Below the pieces are notes generated by a model. That model searched no databases, was not told where the DNA came from, and worked only from the letters and a program-made list of their open reading frames with translations. Both the position numbers and the translations under genes were made by a program. This document shows, piece by piece, positions 15,699 through 25,161 of a stretch of 64,000 nt of DNA. The number at the start of each line of letters is the position of its first letter. The stretch's first letter is position 1. The DNA lies in contig JACTMJ010000013.1 in NCBI GenBank assembly GCA_014584705.1, positions 1-64,000 of the forward strand. Direction: 5' to 3'. Origin of the DNA: Acidobacteriota bacterium. Its GTDB lineage: Bacteria; Acidobacteriota; Terriglobia; Bryobacterales; Bryobacteraceae.

Positions 15699-17503
15699 TG
15701 GCTGTCCCCGTGCTCGTGCTCTCTGACGGAAACCACCTGAAACATACCCGCGTGCATGTGATAGAGCAGATGACAGTGAAAGGCCCAATCTCCCACCGCG
15801 TCGGCGGTGATGTCGACAGACACCTTCTCCGCGGGCCGGACGATGATGGTGTGCTTTCTCACTTTGTGGCTGGCCGACTCATTCACTAAGTCGAAGAACA
15901 TGCCATGCAAGTGGATCGGGTGCGGCATCATGGTGTCGTTCACCATCGTGAGACGGACGCGTTCGTCCTTGTAGAACACGATCGGCGCTACGATATCGGA
16001 GAATTTCTGGCCATCGAAGCTCCACATGTAGCGCTCCATGTTAGAGGTCAAATGCAGTTCCAGTTCCCGTCCGGGAGGCCGAGGGTCCGGGTTCGGTTCG
16101 AGAGCTTCCAATTGCGCATAAGTAAGCGTGCGGTGGAGGACATTCTCCAGGCCAACGCCCGGCTCGTCGATGCGTTTGGTGGGATTCATCGCCAGGTTCT
16201 GAACGCCCGGGCCTTTCCGATGCGGGTGCATCTGCATGCCCGTCATCCCGGCTCCGTCGCCGCTCTGCGGCATGGAGTGGCCGGCATGAGCATCTTTGGG
16301 CTGCGAGGAGGCTCCATCCATGCCCGATTCGTGGGACATTTCCATTCCGCCGTCCTTCTGGCCCTTGCCGCCCTCCATGGCTCCGTGAGCCATGCCCATA
16401 TCTTTCATCGTCAGCAGCGGACGTTCGCGAAGAGGCGGGACAGCCCCAGCCATACCGGCACGGGGCGCCAGCGTTGCCCGCGCATACCCGCTCCGGTCAA
16501 TCGCCTCACACATCAGCGTGAATGCTTCTGGACGTTCCGGTTGCACAATCACGTCATAGGTCTCGGCCACTCCGATCTGGAACTCGTCGGTTTCGAGAGG
16601 CCGGACGTTCAGTCCGTCGGATTGCACGACGGTCATTGGAAGGCCTGGAATCCGGACGTCGAAAAGTGTCATCGCAGATGCGTTGATAATCCTCAGACGG
16701 ACCCGTTGACCGGGTTCGAAAAGTGCGGTCCAGTTCTCGGCGGGCGCGTGGCCGTTCACGAGGTAGGTGTATTCGGCGCCGGTAACATCCAGGAAATCCG
16801 TGGGGCTCATCCGCATTCCGCCCCAAAGCAGCCGGTTCTCAATCGTCTTGCCCAGGCCGTCTTCGGCGACGTCCCGGAAAAACTCGCCCGTCGTGCGCTT
16901 CTGAAAGTTGAAGTTATCGCTCATCTTCTTGAGCTTCGAGAAGATCCGATGCGGACTGTCAAAGGTCCAGTCAGAGAGCACAACGATGTGCTCCCGGTCG
17001 TATTGCACAGGATCGGCGCCTTTAGGCGCAATGACGATCGGGCCATAGTGGCCAAGCTGCTCTTGCAAACCGGAATGGCTGTGGTACCAATAGGTGCCGT
17101 TCTGAGGGACGCGAAACCGGTAACTAAAGGTCTCACCGGGCGGGATGCCAGGAAAGCTGACCCCCGGTACGCCATCCATCGGAAAAGGGACCAGGATGCC
17201 ATGCCAATGGATAGATGAATCCTCCTGCAACCGGTTGGTCACCCTCAAGACGATGTCGTCGCCTTCCTTCCAGCGGAGTAAGGGGGCGGGAAACTGGCCG
17301 TTGATGGTGACGGCTTTCCCCCGCTTTCCGTCGATGATGGCGTCCGTATGGGCGATCTCCAGATCAAACTCCAGCCCCGACAGTGCGGCGATCCCCCTAT
17401 GAGCCGCTGGCGTCGCGGTTCTTGCCCATGGCGGAAGCAAGGCGTGGAGCCCAGCCACTCCGGCCATCGTCAGACCGGTTTTCAGTAGTTTTCTTCTGTT
17501 CAT
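15695..17503 (-). CDS. copA: Copper resistance multicopper oxidase CopA
   Basis: A 602-residue periplasmic multicopper oxidase. It starts with a twin-arginine signal (MNRRKLLKTG), which sets the start. Copper ligands are visible as HWHG (99-102), YWYHSH (138-143), HPIHLHG and HCHLLYHMHAGM near the C-terminus (type 1/3 copper). Between domains 2 and 3 is a Met/His-rich loop (MGMAHGAMEGG, MEMSHESGM, HAGHSM, MTGMQMHPH) like those that bind Cu(I) in PcoA/CopA. It probably oxidises Cu(I) in the periplasm. It precedes copB; no copRS or csoR regulator is adjacent. Confidence 0.92.
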   Translation of the reverse strand: MNRRKLLKTGLTMAGVAGLHALLPPWARTATPAAHRGIAALSGLEFDLEIAHTDAIIDGKRGKAVTINGQFPAPLLRWKEGDDIVLRVTNRLQEDSSIHWHGILVPFPMDGVPGVSFPGIPPGETFSYRFRVPQNGTYWYHSHSGLQEQLGHYGPIVIAPKGADPVQYDREHIVVLSDWTFDSPHRIFSKLKKMSDNFNFQKRTTGEFFRDVAEDGLGKTIENRLLWGGMRMSPTDFLDVTGAEYTYLVNGHAPAENWTALFEPGQRVRLRIINASAMTLFDVRIPGLPMTVVQSDGLNVRPLETDEFQIGVAETYDVIVQPERPEAFTLMCEAIDRSGYARATLAPRAGMAGAVPPLRERPLLTMKDMGMAHGAMEGGKGQKDGGMEMSHESGMDGASSQPKDAHAGHSMPQSGDGAGMTGMQMHPHRKGPGVQNLAMNPTKRIDEPGVGLENVLHRTLTYAQLEALEPNPDPRPPGRELELHLTSNMERYMWSFDGQKFSDIVAPIVFYKDERVRLTMVNDTMMPHPIHLHGMFFDLVNESASHKVRKHTIIVRPAEKVSVDITADAVGDWAFHCHLLYHMHAGMFQVVSVREHEHGDSQ

Positions 17504-17895
17504 AGATTTGTGTCGAGCCAATTGTTCGCGAGCCGCGGACACGCGCATTTTAGGGATAACGCGGATTCTCATAGTGTTTCGCCCAGCCGCGTCGGAAGTG
17601 TGACAGCCAATCTGCTCGCCTCCAGAAGCATGTGTGCAATTTGCAGGCCTTTGCCGAAATATCAATCCTCAGGGTGCCTACCGGATGACCAGATGCAGGG
17701 GTAACCCGTGGCAAATGTGGCGGAAGCGCTGGATTCCGCGGGGGATACATGGAACTGCGGGATGGTTCGGGAGTGCATCACTTTGATTTTCCATGTCTCC
17801 CAAAAGCGATGTGCATCTAATTGAACTCTAGCAGCGGGTCTTCGCTGGGGAGCTCTTGGAAAAAGAGAAAGAATTCGAGGTAGGAAGCGAAGTCG
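17504..17895 (-). other. Intergenic region upstream of copAB
   Basis: A 392-bp gap between the SPW/VKOR-like gene and copA on the same strand. No coding sequence with family features is seen. It is long enough to carry a separate copAB promoter, but I cannot assign promoter boxes or a metal-regulator dyad with confidence. Confidence 0.4.
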
Positions 17896-19458
17896 TCATC
17901 GGACGAAACGCTGCCAGAGGCCGTAGCGTTCGTGTATTTGGCCTCGGGGCAGTGAGAGCACGACCGCGGCGATTCCCAGCAGGGTGGAGGTGATCGCTCC
18001 GTTGAGGGTTTCGCCAGCGAAGAGCCAGGGGGCGGCGGCCACAGCCAGGCCTAACAGGACGTTGAGGAAGCGGACTGGGCGGAGGATTTCGCCCATCGCC
18101 AGGGCAGACATGGTGACGATGAGGGCGCCGGCAATATGGCTTACGTCAGCGACCGTGCCACCGATTTCGAAGAGCGCGGGCGTGAATACGATGGCGACCC
18201 CCGCGAAGAGGGCGAGCACAAGGGTCCAGGGAAAACTCATTCCCCAGATGGAAGCCAGAAAGACCTCTTTTGGCTGTTCCGGCAGGGTAAAGAGATCGGG
18301 GGTGCGCCGGTCCTCGCCTTCCCCCTCAACGTCGCCGCCGAGCCAGAAGGCCTTCCAGAGATTGAGGCGCTTGCGTTTCGCCTGCACCATGAACTGGCCC
18401 ATGGCGATCACTTCATCGGCTTCGAGGGGGATCATCGGCAGCATGATAGCTGCGGCCACGATGCAGAAGAAACACCAGTGTCCCACGAGCACCGGTTGGG
18501 AGATGACGAGAAAAATATGGACGAGACCCAAGGGGATGACGAGGATGCCGAATACGGTGACCATCCAGGGCATGGTGCGCCAGCGTTGCGGGCCGCCCAT
18601 GAAGCCCATCAGGAATTCCAGAGTGTAGGCGGCGCTGCCGAGCGCGGCATCGGAGAAGGGCATGGAATGCGACATATCCGAATTCAGCACCAGGCGCGTG
18701 CTCTCGCCGAAGACAGGGTCCCAGGCGAAATCGATGTAGCCCAGTTGGAAGGCGGCTAGATAGCGGGAGACGAAATAGCCAAGCAGCCCGGCGACAATCA
18801 TGATCCAGCGCTGCGGCCAGCTTGAGGGGTTGTAGCTCCAGCCCTTGGGGACCGTGGTGCCGTGCGACATGAAGAGGATCATGTTGGGCATTCCGGGGAT
18901 CAGGATGGAGAGCGCAATCACGAGCATGCCCACCAGCGAGCCGTTGAGAAATCCGGCGGCAGTGGGGGACCAGAAAACGACCGGAGCCAGCGTCAGCCAG
19001 ATTCCGACGAAGCAGCAGATCCACAGGCTTATGGGCCTGTTGGGCCGCAGGGCGCGCCAGCCGAAGACGATTAGCAGCAGACCGCTGACGATATCGCTCC
19101 AGGCCATGGCGGTGGCGCGCTGCGGGAGGGTAAGCCAGACGGAGCGACCTCCACTGGGATCCACCGTGCCGGTGGCGTAGCTGAAGGTGAGCGGATTGAA
19201 GAGAAGCCAGAAGCCCAGCATGATCAGGAACCAATAGACCCACGAGGTTTGCTTGTGGTGCATGGCCAGCATCTGGTGGCCAGCTTCGGGATCTTGGCCC
19301 GCGTGTGCGTGACCGGATTCGCCGCCTTCGCCGGAGCCGGAATGCTGGCTGGCGTGTTGGCGAAGTTCGGCCATTTCCATGGGGCGGGTGACGCCGCGTT
19401 TCCGCATGGCGGGTACGTGGTCTTGATGCGTTCCGGTGGCGTCGTCCGGCTTGCTCAC
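17896..19458 (-). CDS. SPW-repeat / VKOR-like polytopic membrane protein
   Basis: A 520-residue membrane protein with a His-rich cytosolic N-terminus (HQDH, HASQHS, GHAHAGQ) and about ten membrane helices. FNPLTFSY, SDIVSGLLLIVFGW and WLTLAPVVFW match the SPW repeat, which recurs near the C-terminus (HIAGALIVTMSALAMGEI, FLNVLLGLAVAAAPWLF). In the middle, GHWCFFCIVAAAIML (C329, C332) resembles the CxxC redox site of vitamin K epoxide reductase-like proteins. The GTG start overlaps the stop of the epimerase gene (GTGA) and has a GGGGAGGA site. Metal or redox work in the membrane is likely but unproven. Confidence 0.7.
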   Translation of the reverse strand: MSKPDDATGTHQDHVPAMRKRGVTRPMEMAELRQHASQHSGSGEGGESGHAHAGQDPEAGHQMLAMHHKQTSWVYWFLIMLGFWLLFNPLTFSYATGTVDPSGGRSVWLTLPQRATAMAWSDIVSGLLLIVFGWRALRPNRPISLWICCFVGIWLTLAPVVFWSPTAAGFLNGSLVGMLVIALSILIPGMPNMILFMSHGTTVPKGWSYNPSSWPQRWIMIVAGLLGYFVSRYLAAFQLGYIDFAWDPVFGESTRLVLNSDMSHSMPFSDAALGSAAYTLEFLMGFMGGPQRWRTMPWMVTVFGILVIPLGLVHIFLVISQPVLVGHWCFFCIVAAAIMLPMIPLEADEVIAMGQFMVQAKRKRLNLWKAFWLGGDVEGEGEDRRTPDLFTLPEQPKEVFLASIWGMSFPWTLVLALFAGVAIVFTPALFEIGGTVADVSHIAGALIVTMSALAMGEILRPVRFLNVLLGLAVAAAPWLFAGETLNGAITSTLLGIAAVVLSLPRGQIHERYGLWQRFVR

Positions 19459-20522
19459 GCGGGTTCCTCCCCTTTGGGCTTCAGGTCGTTCTCTCGATAC
19501 CAGGACTCGGGATTGTCGAGGAGCGCCTGCACCATTTTGGGGAGCGTTTCGCGCAGGGTGCGTTTCGGTTCCCAGTGAAGCAGATTGCGGGCCCGCCCGA
19601 TGTCGAGCGCATAGTGGTCGTTGGCGCGGTCTACCATCCACGGCTTGATGAATGGGTCTTCGCCGGGGATGTTGTCTTGCAGCCATGCGCCGGCCTTGGC
19701 AATGGGCGCGGGAACGGTATAGGTTTCCCAGGATTCGCCATGGATGAGACGTCCGAGGGTGTGCTGCAACTCGTCGTAACTGATAGTCTCCGGCTCTCCG
19801 ATCAAGATGGCGATCTCGGGAGGCAATCCGGCACGGCGGTCCACGGTGCTTTCGATGGCATCCACTACATCGTCGAGATGTACAAAGGATTGCCCATGCG
19901 CCGTATCGCCGGAATAGAAGTGGCTGGTGAGCTGGCGCTCATAGATACGCTGGATCTGATGAGAGAGCGGGATGGAGTGGCAGTGGTCGTCGTAGACGCC
20001 GGCGATGCGCAGGAAGACGGCGGGGATTGCGCCGCGTTCTTCGTGGATTACCTGTTCAGTTTCGACCTTCGATTTGGGGTAGGCCCAAGACGGGTCCACG
20101 GGCCAATCTTCGTCGATGAACTGTCCAGGTTCGGCGGGCCTGTGGAGCAGCATCGTGCTGGAGAAGATGAACTGCTCCACGGAGAGCTCGCCGCGGTTAA
20201 GGCCTCGCAGCAGGCGTCGGGTTCCCTCCACGGTGACGTCGCGGTAAAGAGGGCTGTCTTCGCCGGAGAAATCGTAGTAGGCGGCTAGGTGGATGACCGA
20301 GCCGATTTGCGGGCCGTGATGGTCTCGAATGACCCGAATGCTTTCCATGACGCTCTCGTCGGATCGCAGATCGACCGGAATAAAGGTGCAGTTGGGCGGG
20401 GGCGGGCTGGGGGCGCTGCGGTCAAAGCCAACGGTATCCTCCGGCCGGTTGCCGAAGCGGCGCATGACAGCGTCGCCGATGTTACCAGTTGAGCCCGAGA
20501 CGACGATGACTTTTCGTTCCAA
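19455..20522 (-). CDS. NAD-dependent epimerase/dehydratase (extended SDR)
   Basis: A 355-residue extended short-chain dehydrogenase. The NAD-binding motif GSTGNIG is at residues 10-16, an acidic end of beta-2 follows (FDRS), HLAAYYDF is the motif for the NAD-side strand, and S...YPKSK (about residues 126-152) is the catalytic Ser-Tyr-Lys set. Members act on nucleotide sugars or related substrates; the substrate is not predictable. It is followed with a 4-bp overlap by the SPW/VKOR-like gene, so the two are co-translated and may act together. Confidence 0.8.
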   Translation of the reverse strand: MERKVIVVSGSTGNIGDAVMRRFGNRPEDTVGFDRSAPSPPPPNCTFIPVDLRSDESVMESIRVIRDHHGPQIGSVIHLAAYYDFSGEDSPLYRDVTVEGTRRLLRGLNRGELSVEQFIFSSTMLLHRPAEPGQFIDEDWPVDPSWAYPKSKVETEQVIHEERGAIPAVFLRIAGVYDDHCHSIPLSHQIQRIYERQLTSHFYSGDTAHGQSFVHLDDVVDAIESTVDRRAGLPPEIAILIGEPETISYDELQHTLGRLIHGESWETYTVPAPIAKAGAWLQDNIPGEDPFIKPWMVDRANDHYALDIGRARNLLHWEPKRTLRETLPKMVQALLDNPESWYRENDLKPKGEEPA

Positions 20523-20568
20523 AATTCTCTACCTTGGGTGCTGGAATTCCTATCCGGTCCGGGCGTGA

Positions 20569-20997
20569 TTAGTGACCCGAATGGTCTGCGGCGGGCTTGC
20601 TCATCATGGGGCAATTCTTCATCGCATCCTGGTTGCCCATGTGTCCCATCATGTGTTTCATGCCGTCGTCGGACATGGACATCATTTGTTCGCGCATTTC
20701 GGCTCGTTGGTTCACCATTTGCGTGAGAATGGCGGCCATCGCGTCCACCTTGGCCTGGCCCTGCGCCTTGTTCATCGTGGCCAGTTTCTGCTGGAGTTGC
20801 GTATCGGCTTCCTGCATTTTTGCCATGCGTTCGTTTTTCTTCGCCATCATTGCCTGGCATTGCTGCGGCATGTCCTTCATTTGCTTCGAAGCGTTGTCAC
20901 CCGCTACTTGCGCAAGCGCGGACTGGCCAACGAACAAAAAGGCCCCGGCGGCGATTGACAGCGCGAAGTTCCGAAATCCGTAGTATTTCGTTCTCAT
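20569..20997 (-). CDS. Periplasmic Met/His-rich metal-binding protein
   Basis: A 142-residue secreted protein. After a signal peptide (AAGAFLFVGQSALAQ) it forms a helical body with many methionines (MKDMPQQCQAMMAKKNERM, MREQMMSMSDDGMKHMMGHMG) and ends MMSKPAADHSGH. Such CnrX/CopK-like or Spy-like helical proteins buffer copper or sense metals in the periplasm. GAGG 8 nt before ATG sets the start. It lies 46 bp upstream of the epimerase and is probably the first gene of that operon, divergent from the SHOCT gene. Confidence 0.65.
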   Translation of the reverse strand: MRTKYYGFRNFALSIAAGAFLFVGQSALAQVAGDNASKQMKDMPQQCQAMMAKKNERMAKMQEADTQLQQKLATMNKAQGQAKVDAMAAILTQMVNQRAEMREQMMSMSDDGMKHMMGHMGNQDAMKNCPMMSKPAADHSGH

Positions 20998-21143
20998 TTC
21001 CATTTCCTCAATAATCAAGAACTGTTTCCTGCTGCTCAGACTCGCGTCGTCCATCTTGTGTTTCGCGGCGGGTGGCGTTGATTGTCATCCGCATCGAAAC
21101 GTGGTGAGCCGTTCAAATGTCAGATTGATTAGGAGGCCGAGAA

Positions 21144-21383
21144 GTGTTTGAAGGACATCACGCAATGTGGGGTATGCACTGGGGATGGTGGTTGTTTTCG
21201 CTTTTATGCCTTGGGGTGTTCCTCTATCTCGCCGCACTGCTATTGAGGCGAAAGGGTGCCGCACCAGATCAACAGCCGCGCGAAGGGAGTAAAGATATTT
21301 TGGACAGACGCTATGCGGCGGGTGAAATTTCAACGGAGGAGTACCAGGAACGGAAGACCGCGTTGGATGGCAGACACGGGTAG
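21144..21383 (+). CDS. Small membrane protein with C-terminal SHOCT domain
   Basis: A 79-residue protein. A His/Trp-rich N-terminus (FEGHHAMWGMHWGWW) leads into one membrane helix. The C-terminus ILDRRYAAGEISTEEYQERKTAL is the SHOCT (short C-terminal) motif. The GTG start has a perfect AGGAGG site. Similar proteins are frequent beside copper genes. It overlaps the next gene by 17 bp. Confidence 0.7.
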   Translation: MFEGHHAMWGMHWGWWLFSLLCLGVFLYLAALLLRRKGAAPDQQPREGSKDILDRRYAAGEISTEEYQERKTALDGRHG

Positions 21384-21834
21384 CCTGAATTCTTACTCGC
21401 GACTTCCGCTTTGGCGAATTGCCGTCCTCGGGTTTTCCCTTAACGCGGTTTGGGAATTGGTTCAATGCGGGCTCCTCTACGACATGTGGGGTTGGCTCGC
21501 CTGGGACGCTGCTGTCGTGATGATCGGAGCGATTCTTGCGGATGTTGTGATCGTATTAGTCGTGGTCTTCGGCGCTGCAGCAATCGCTGGAGCGGAGCGA
21601 CTAAACCCGCCGAACTTCCCAGGGCTCCTTGCCCTTCTCGCCGTTGGACTTCCGATCAGCGTAATCCTTGAATGGATTCCCCGTAGCTTCGGCTGGTGGG
21701 GATACGGCTCTCGCATGCCAACGATTGAGGTGGCGGGCCAGACTTTGGGCTTATTGCCGATATTGCAAGTTACCCTTCTTCCGGCACTGAGTCTCTTCGT
21801 TGCCACTATTCAAGACCGTCGTACTCGAAACTAA
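21367..21834 (+). CDS. Integral membrane protein, unknown
   Basis: A 155-residue protein starting MADTGSLNSYSRL with about four membrane helices (IAVLGFSLNAVWELVQCGLL, AAVVMIGAILADVVIVLVVV, GLLALLAVGLPISVILEW, ILQVTLLPALSLFV). The start overlaps the SHOCT gene, indicating coupling. No family name can be given. The WELVQC motif inside the first helix could bind metal, but this is only a guess. Confidence 0.55.
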   Translation: MADTGSLNSYSRLPLWRIAVLGFSLNAVWELVQCGLLYDMWGWLAWDAAVVMIGAILADVVIVLVVVFGAAAIAGAERLNPPNFPGLLALLAVGLPISVILEWIPRSFGWWGYGSRMPTIEVAGQTLGLLPILQVTLLPALSLFVATIQDRRTRN

Positions 21835-21931
21835 AACAGGTGTGTCCTCCTTACCTTGATCAGTATTGGAACACGGGGTCAAAAGTCTGGTTTGGGAGTC
21901 TGTACGGGTTTACCAATAAGCGCTCGAAGTA

Positions 21932-21985
21932 CGCTGACGTTGGGTTCATTCGATGCCGGTCCGGCATCGTTAGTGTGCGTCAGCG
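21932..21985. repeat. Nested inverted repeats at the 3' end of the P-type ATPase gene
   Basis: An inner palindrome GATGCCGGTCCGGCATC (21952-21968) is enclosed by an outer 8-bp inverted repeat CGCTGACG (21932-21939) and CGTCAGCG (21978-21985), which overlaps the ATPase stop codon. It can fold as a long stem with an internal loop. It may end transcription of the czc operon or block read-through from the convergent gene, though no T-run is present. Confidence 0.45.
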
Positions 21986-24178
21986 GCCACGAAACGTCGT
22001 GCCCCGTCGCAGCAATCGCATTGCGTTGAAAATCACGACGAGCGAAACTCCCATATCAGCGGCGATCGCCGCCCAAAGAGAGGCTGCGCCCGCCAGAGTA
22101 AGGGCGACAAAGACCGCCTTCACCCCGATCGAAATCGCAACGTTCGCCCGGATGATTCCCAGCATCCGGCGGGAATGCTGGATAAGCCATGGGACTTTGG
22201 AAAGATCGTCCGACATGAGGGCGATGTCCGCGGCTTCGATCGCCGTGTCACTGCCAGCGGCGCCCATTGCGATGCCAATCGTCGCCCGCCCCATTGCGGG
22301 TGCATCGTTGATGCCGTCCCCAATCATCGCTACGGATCCGTACTGGTCCACCAAGCTTGCCACGATCGCTACTTTTTCCTCGGGCAACAGTTCGGACCTG
22401 ATCTCGTTGATTCCAGCTTGGATCGCGATCGAGTCGGCCGTCCCTTTGTTGTCGCCGGTGAGCATCACGATATGCTCCACGCCGAGCCGGTCCATTGCAA
22501 GTACAGCGTCACGGCTTTGCTTGCGAATTCGATCCGCGAGCGCAATGTAGCCGCAGACATGATCGTTGTTCCCGACCACTACCAAAGATTGCCCCATCTT
22601 CGCGCGGGCTTCGAGTAACAAATGGAGTTCCTCCGTTTCCTGTCCGCGCTCCTCCAGCAGCCTGTGCGAACCGATCCAGAACTTTCTGCCAGCAATGAAT
22701 CCCTCGGCCCCCTTTCCTGGAATCATCTGGAGTTCGGCGGCCGGGGCGAAGCGCACACCCAACTCACTTGCATAGAGAAGGATGGCCTCGGCGAAGGGAT
22801 GGTGACTGTTGAATTCCATCGCTGCGGCGCGTTCCAGAACTTCCGCTTCGGTATGACCGTTGAGTCCGGTGACTTGCGTCACCACCAGACGGCCTTCTGT
22901 AAGAGTACCCGTCTTATCCATCGCAACGGCTCTGAGGCGAGCCGGGACTTCCATATAGGCACCCGCTTTCACCAGCACTCCGTTTCCGGCTGCGGAAGCC
23001 AGGGCCGCAACCACGCTAACGGGCGTAGAGATCACCAAGGCGCATGGGCACGCTATAACCAGAAGTACCAGTGCCTGATAGATCCACGGTTGGTATGGCT
23101 GGGAGAACACCAAAGGCGGTATGAGGAGTACCGCAAGCGCGAAGGCCATGATGGACGGTGTATAGATCCGCGCGAATCGGTCAACCCACCGTTCTGCCGG
23201 CGCTCTCTGGCTTTGTGCTTCGCCCAGTAGACGAATGATGTGCGCAAGCGTGGTGTCTCCACTCGCCTTGGTAGATCTCACCACCAACGCTCCGGCACCA
23301 TTAACGGTACCGGCGTAGACTACCGAGCCAGGATTCTTTGGGATGCCAAGGCTTTCTCCAGTAATGGGAGCCTGGTTGACATCGCTTCTGCCTTCGATCA
23401 CTTCGCCATCCAAGGGAATCCGTTCGCCAGGCCGGACGATGAATTCGGTTCCGACAAGGACGTTCTCCGGCGATACCTCGACAACTTCGTCTCCTTGCTT
23501 GGTTCGCACCACACGCGGAGCGAGATCCAGCAGATTCTCAACCGCGCGCCTGGCGCGGCCCACACTCCAGGACTCCAGTGTCAATGAGACCGAAAACAGG
23601 AAAGCGACGATGGCCGCTTCCAGCCATTCACCAATCGCCACTGCACCAATCACCGCGATGGTCATTAGCAGGTTCATGTCAGGACGCGCGCGGCGCAGCG
23701 CAAAGGACGCTTTCGGCAAGACGTGGAATATGCCTGACGCAATCGAGAGAGAGTAAAGGAATCGGGAGAGCATTGGAATACTGGCGCCGCCGCCTTGCCC
23801 CTCCGACCCTAGCGCGTCGGTCCAAACGTTTGCCTGTAAGAGGTGGGCAATGAACCCGAGTGCCACAAAAAACGCACTCGCCGTGGTCATTGCCGTGCGT
23901 CCACGTCGCGTCCACCAGCCCGAATCCGCAGGCGCGTCTCCCGCGTTCGAGGAATCTCCAGCGAAGGTTGCCGACATTCCGGTGCGCTTTACGGCATCGA
24001 CGATCTCGGCCGTTGAGGATTCGCGACTGCCCGTAAGCACGGTCATCGTACCCTTCAATACGTCGAAGGTGAGTAGGTCCTGTCCGCCAACGACCGGCCC
24101 GACTTCATTCCGCAAGACGGATACTTCCTCGGCACAATCCATTCCGAAGATCTTGAATCGCTTCTGCGTTTTTGGCAT
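21980..24178 (-). CDS. Zn/Cd/Pb-type P1B ATPase (CadA/ZntA-like)
   Basis: A 732-residue metal-exporting ATPase. The N-terminal ferredoxin-like metal domain has GMDCAEEV (residues 12-19), the one-cysteine CxxE form seen in some Zn/Pb pumps rather than CxxC. The transmembrane metal site is CPCALVIS (P1B-2 type), the phosphorylation site is DKTGTLTEG, and MLTGDNKGTA and GDGINDAPA are the hinge motifs. A conserved lysine follows in helix 8. It is the last gene of the czc operon, 27 bp after the CDF exporter, and would move divalent metal from cytosol to periplasm for CzcCBA to expel. Confidence 0.88.
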   Translation of the reverse strand: MPKTQKRFKIFGMDCAEEVSVLRNEVGPVVGGQDLLTFDVLKGTMTVLTGSRESSTAEIVDAVKRTGMSATFAGDSSNAGDAPADSGWWTRRGRTAMTTASAFFVALGFIAHLLQANVWTDALGSEGQGGGASIPMLSRFLYSLSIASGIFHVLPKASFALRRARPDMNLLMTIAVIGAVAIGEWLEAAIVAFLFSVSLTLESWSVGRARRAVENLLDLAPRVVRTKQGDEVVEVSPENVLVGTEFIVRPGERIPLDGEVIEGRSDVNQAPITGESLGIPKNPGSVVYAGTVNGAGALVVRSTKASGDTTLAHIIRLLGEAQSQRAPAERWVDRFARIYTPSIMAFALAVLLIPPLVFSQPYQPWIYQALVLLVIACPCALVISTPVSVVAALASAAGNGVLVKAGAYMEVPARLRAVAMDKTGTLTEGRLVVTQVTGLNGHTEAEVLERAAAMEFNSHHPFAEAILLYASELGVRFAPAAELQMIPGKGAEGFIAGRKFWIGSHRLLEERGQETEELHLLLEARAKMGQSLVVVGNNDHVCGYIALADRIRKQSRDAVLAMDRLGVEHIVMLTGDNKGTADSIAIQAGINEIRSELLPEEKVAIVASLVDQYGSVAMIGDGINDAPAMGRATIGIAMGAAGSDTAIEAADIALMSDDLSKVPWLIQHSRRMLGIIRANVAISIGVKAVFVALTLAGAASLWAAIAADMGVSLVVIFNAMRLLRRGTTFRGR

Positions 24179-24205
24179 GAAGTATGGCTCCGTTTTGGGG
24201 AATCG

Positions 24206-25105
24206 TTAGAGTTCGCGCATCTCGTTCTCTGCGAATCTTGCAGGTTCCAGCTGAATTGTCGTGTGTCCGATATTGAAACCGTCTTCCAGAACACGCTTGA
24301 GCTCTCGGAGGACGGCATCGGCTTGTGTGTCGGCGCGAACAACCACGTGGGCGCTGAGTGAGTCGACGCCCGACGTGATCGTCCATACATGCAAATCGTG
24401 AACTCCGGTAACGCCGGATACGGAGTTCATCTTTTGCTCGACGGCGGATAGATCGATTCCGTAGGGGGTCCCTTCCATGAGAATGTGGACGGATTCAGAA
24501 AGCAGCTTCCAGGTGCGCGGCACGATGAATAAACCGATCGCCGCCCCAATGATGGGATCCACCAGATACCAGCCGGTTTTCATCATGATCAAGCTTGCGA
24601 CAATGACTCCGAGAGAACCCAACGTGTCGCTCAACACCTCCAGGTATGCGCCTTTTACGTTGAGGCTGTCTTTTGCTGCATCGGCCAGCATCCTCGTGCC
24701 GACTACATTGATGACAAGCCCGATGGAAGCTACGATGAGCATCGGCCAACTCATCACTTCCGGAGGATTGCTAAATCGCCGCCAGGCTTCGAACAAGATG
24801 TATACCGTGACGAGTAGCAGCGCTGTGGCGTTGGCAAGCGCAGCCAGGATCTCCGCTCGCAAGAATCCATAGGTTTTCTGAGCCGTGGCGGGCCGCTCCG
24901 CGAAGCGAATTGCGAGCAGCGAAAGACCAAGCGCTCCCGCGTCGGTCAACATGTGCCCCGCATCGGCTAGGAGTGCGAGGCTGCCCGTCACAACTCCGCC
25001 AACCGCCTCCGCCAGCATGTAGAACGCGGTGAGAATAAAGACGAACATCAGACGCTTCTTGCTTTTGTGAGTCTTCGTGTTTCCAACTGAATGCGCCATA
25101 GCCAT
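24206..25105 (-). CDS. czcD: Cation diffusion facilitator (CzcD-like)
   Basis: A 299-residue CDF exporter with six membrane helices. The metal site is visible as LLADAGHMLTDAGAL in helix 2 (His/Asp pairs) and the matching helix 5 region (DPIIGAAIGLFI; D kept). A cytosolic domain follows with GVHDLHVWTI and HVVVRADTQAD. It exchanges protons for Zn, Co or Cd. It lies between the PII-like gene and the P-type ATPase in the czc operon. Confidence 0.88.
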   Translation of the reverse strand: MAMAHSVGNTKTHKSKKRLMFVFILTAFYMLAEAVGGVVTGSLALLADAGHMLTDAGALGLSLLAIRFAERPATAQKTYGFLRAEILAALANATALLLVTVYILFEAWRRFSNPPEVMSWPMLIVASIGLVINVVGTRMLADAAKDSLNVKGAYLEVLSDTLGSLGVIVASLIMMKTGWYLVDPIIGAAIGLFIVPRTWKLLSESVHILMEGTPYGIDLSAVEQKMNSVSGVTGVHDLHVWTITSGVDSLSAHVVVRADTQADAVLRELKRVLEDGFNIGHTTIQLEPARFAENEMREL

Positions 25106-25161
25106 CCCCAGCTTTAGTAGCTCAAAGTTCGTCCGCGAAAGCAGCGTGGCAAGGCCGCGCT

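Noticed and set aside
15905-17218. 437-codon plus-strand open frame opposite copA
   Set aside because: A shadow of the high-GC copA gene, whose copper-ligand motifs and twin-arginine signal are clear on the minus strand.
20285-20860. 191-codon minus-strand frame between the Met-rich protein and the epimerase
   Set aside because: It overlaps both supported genes in another frame and lacks domain features.
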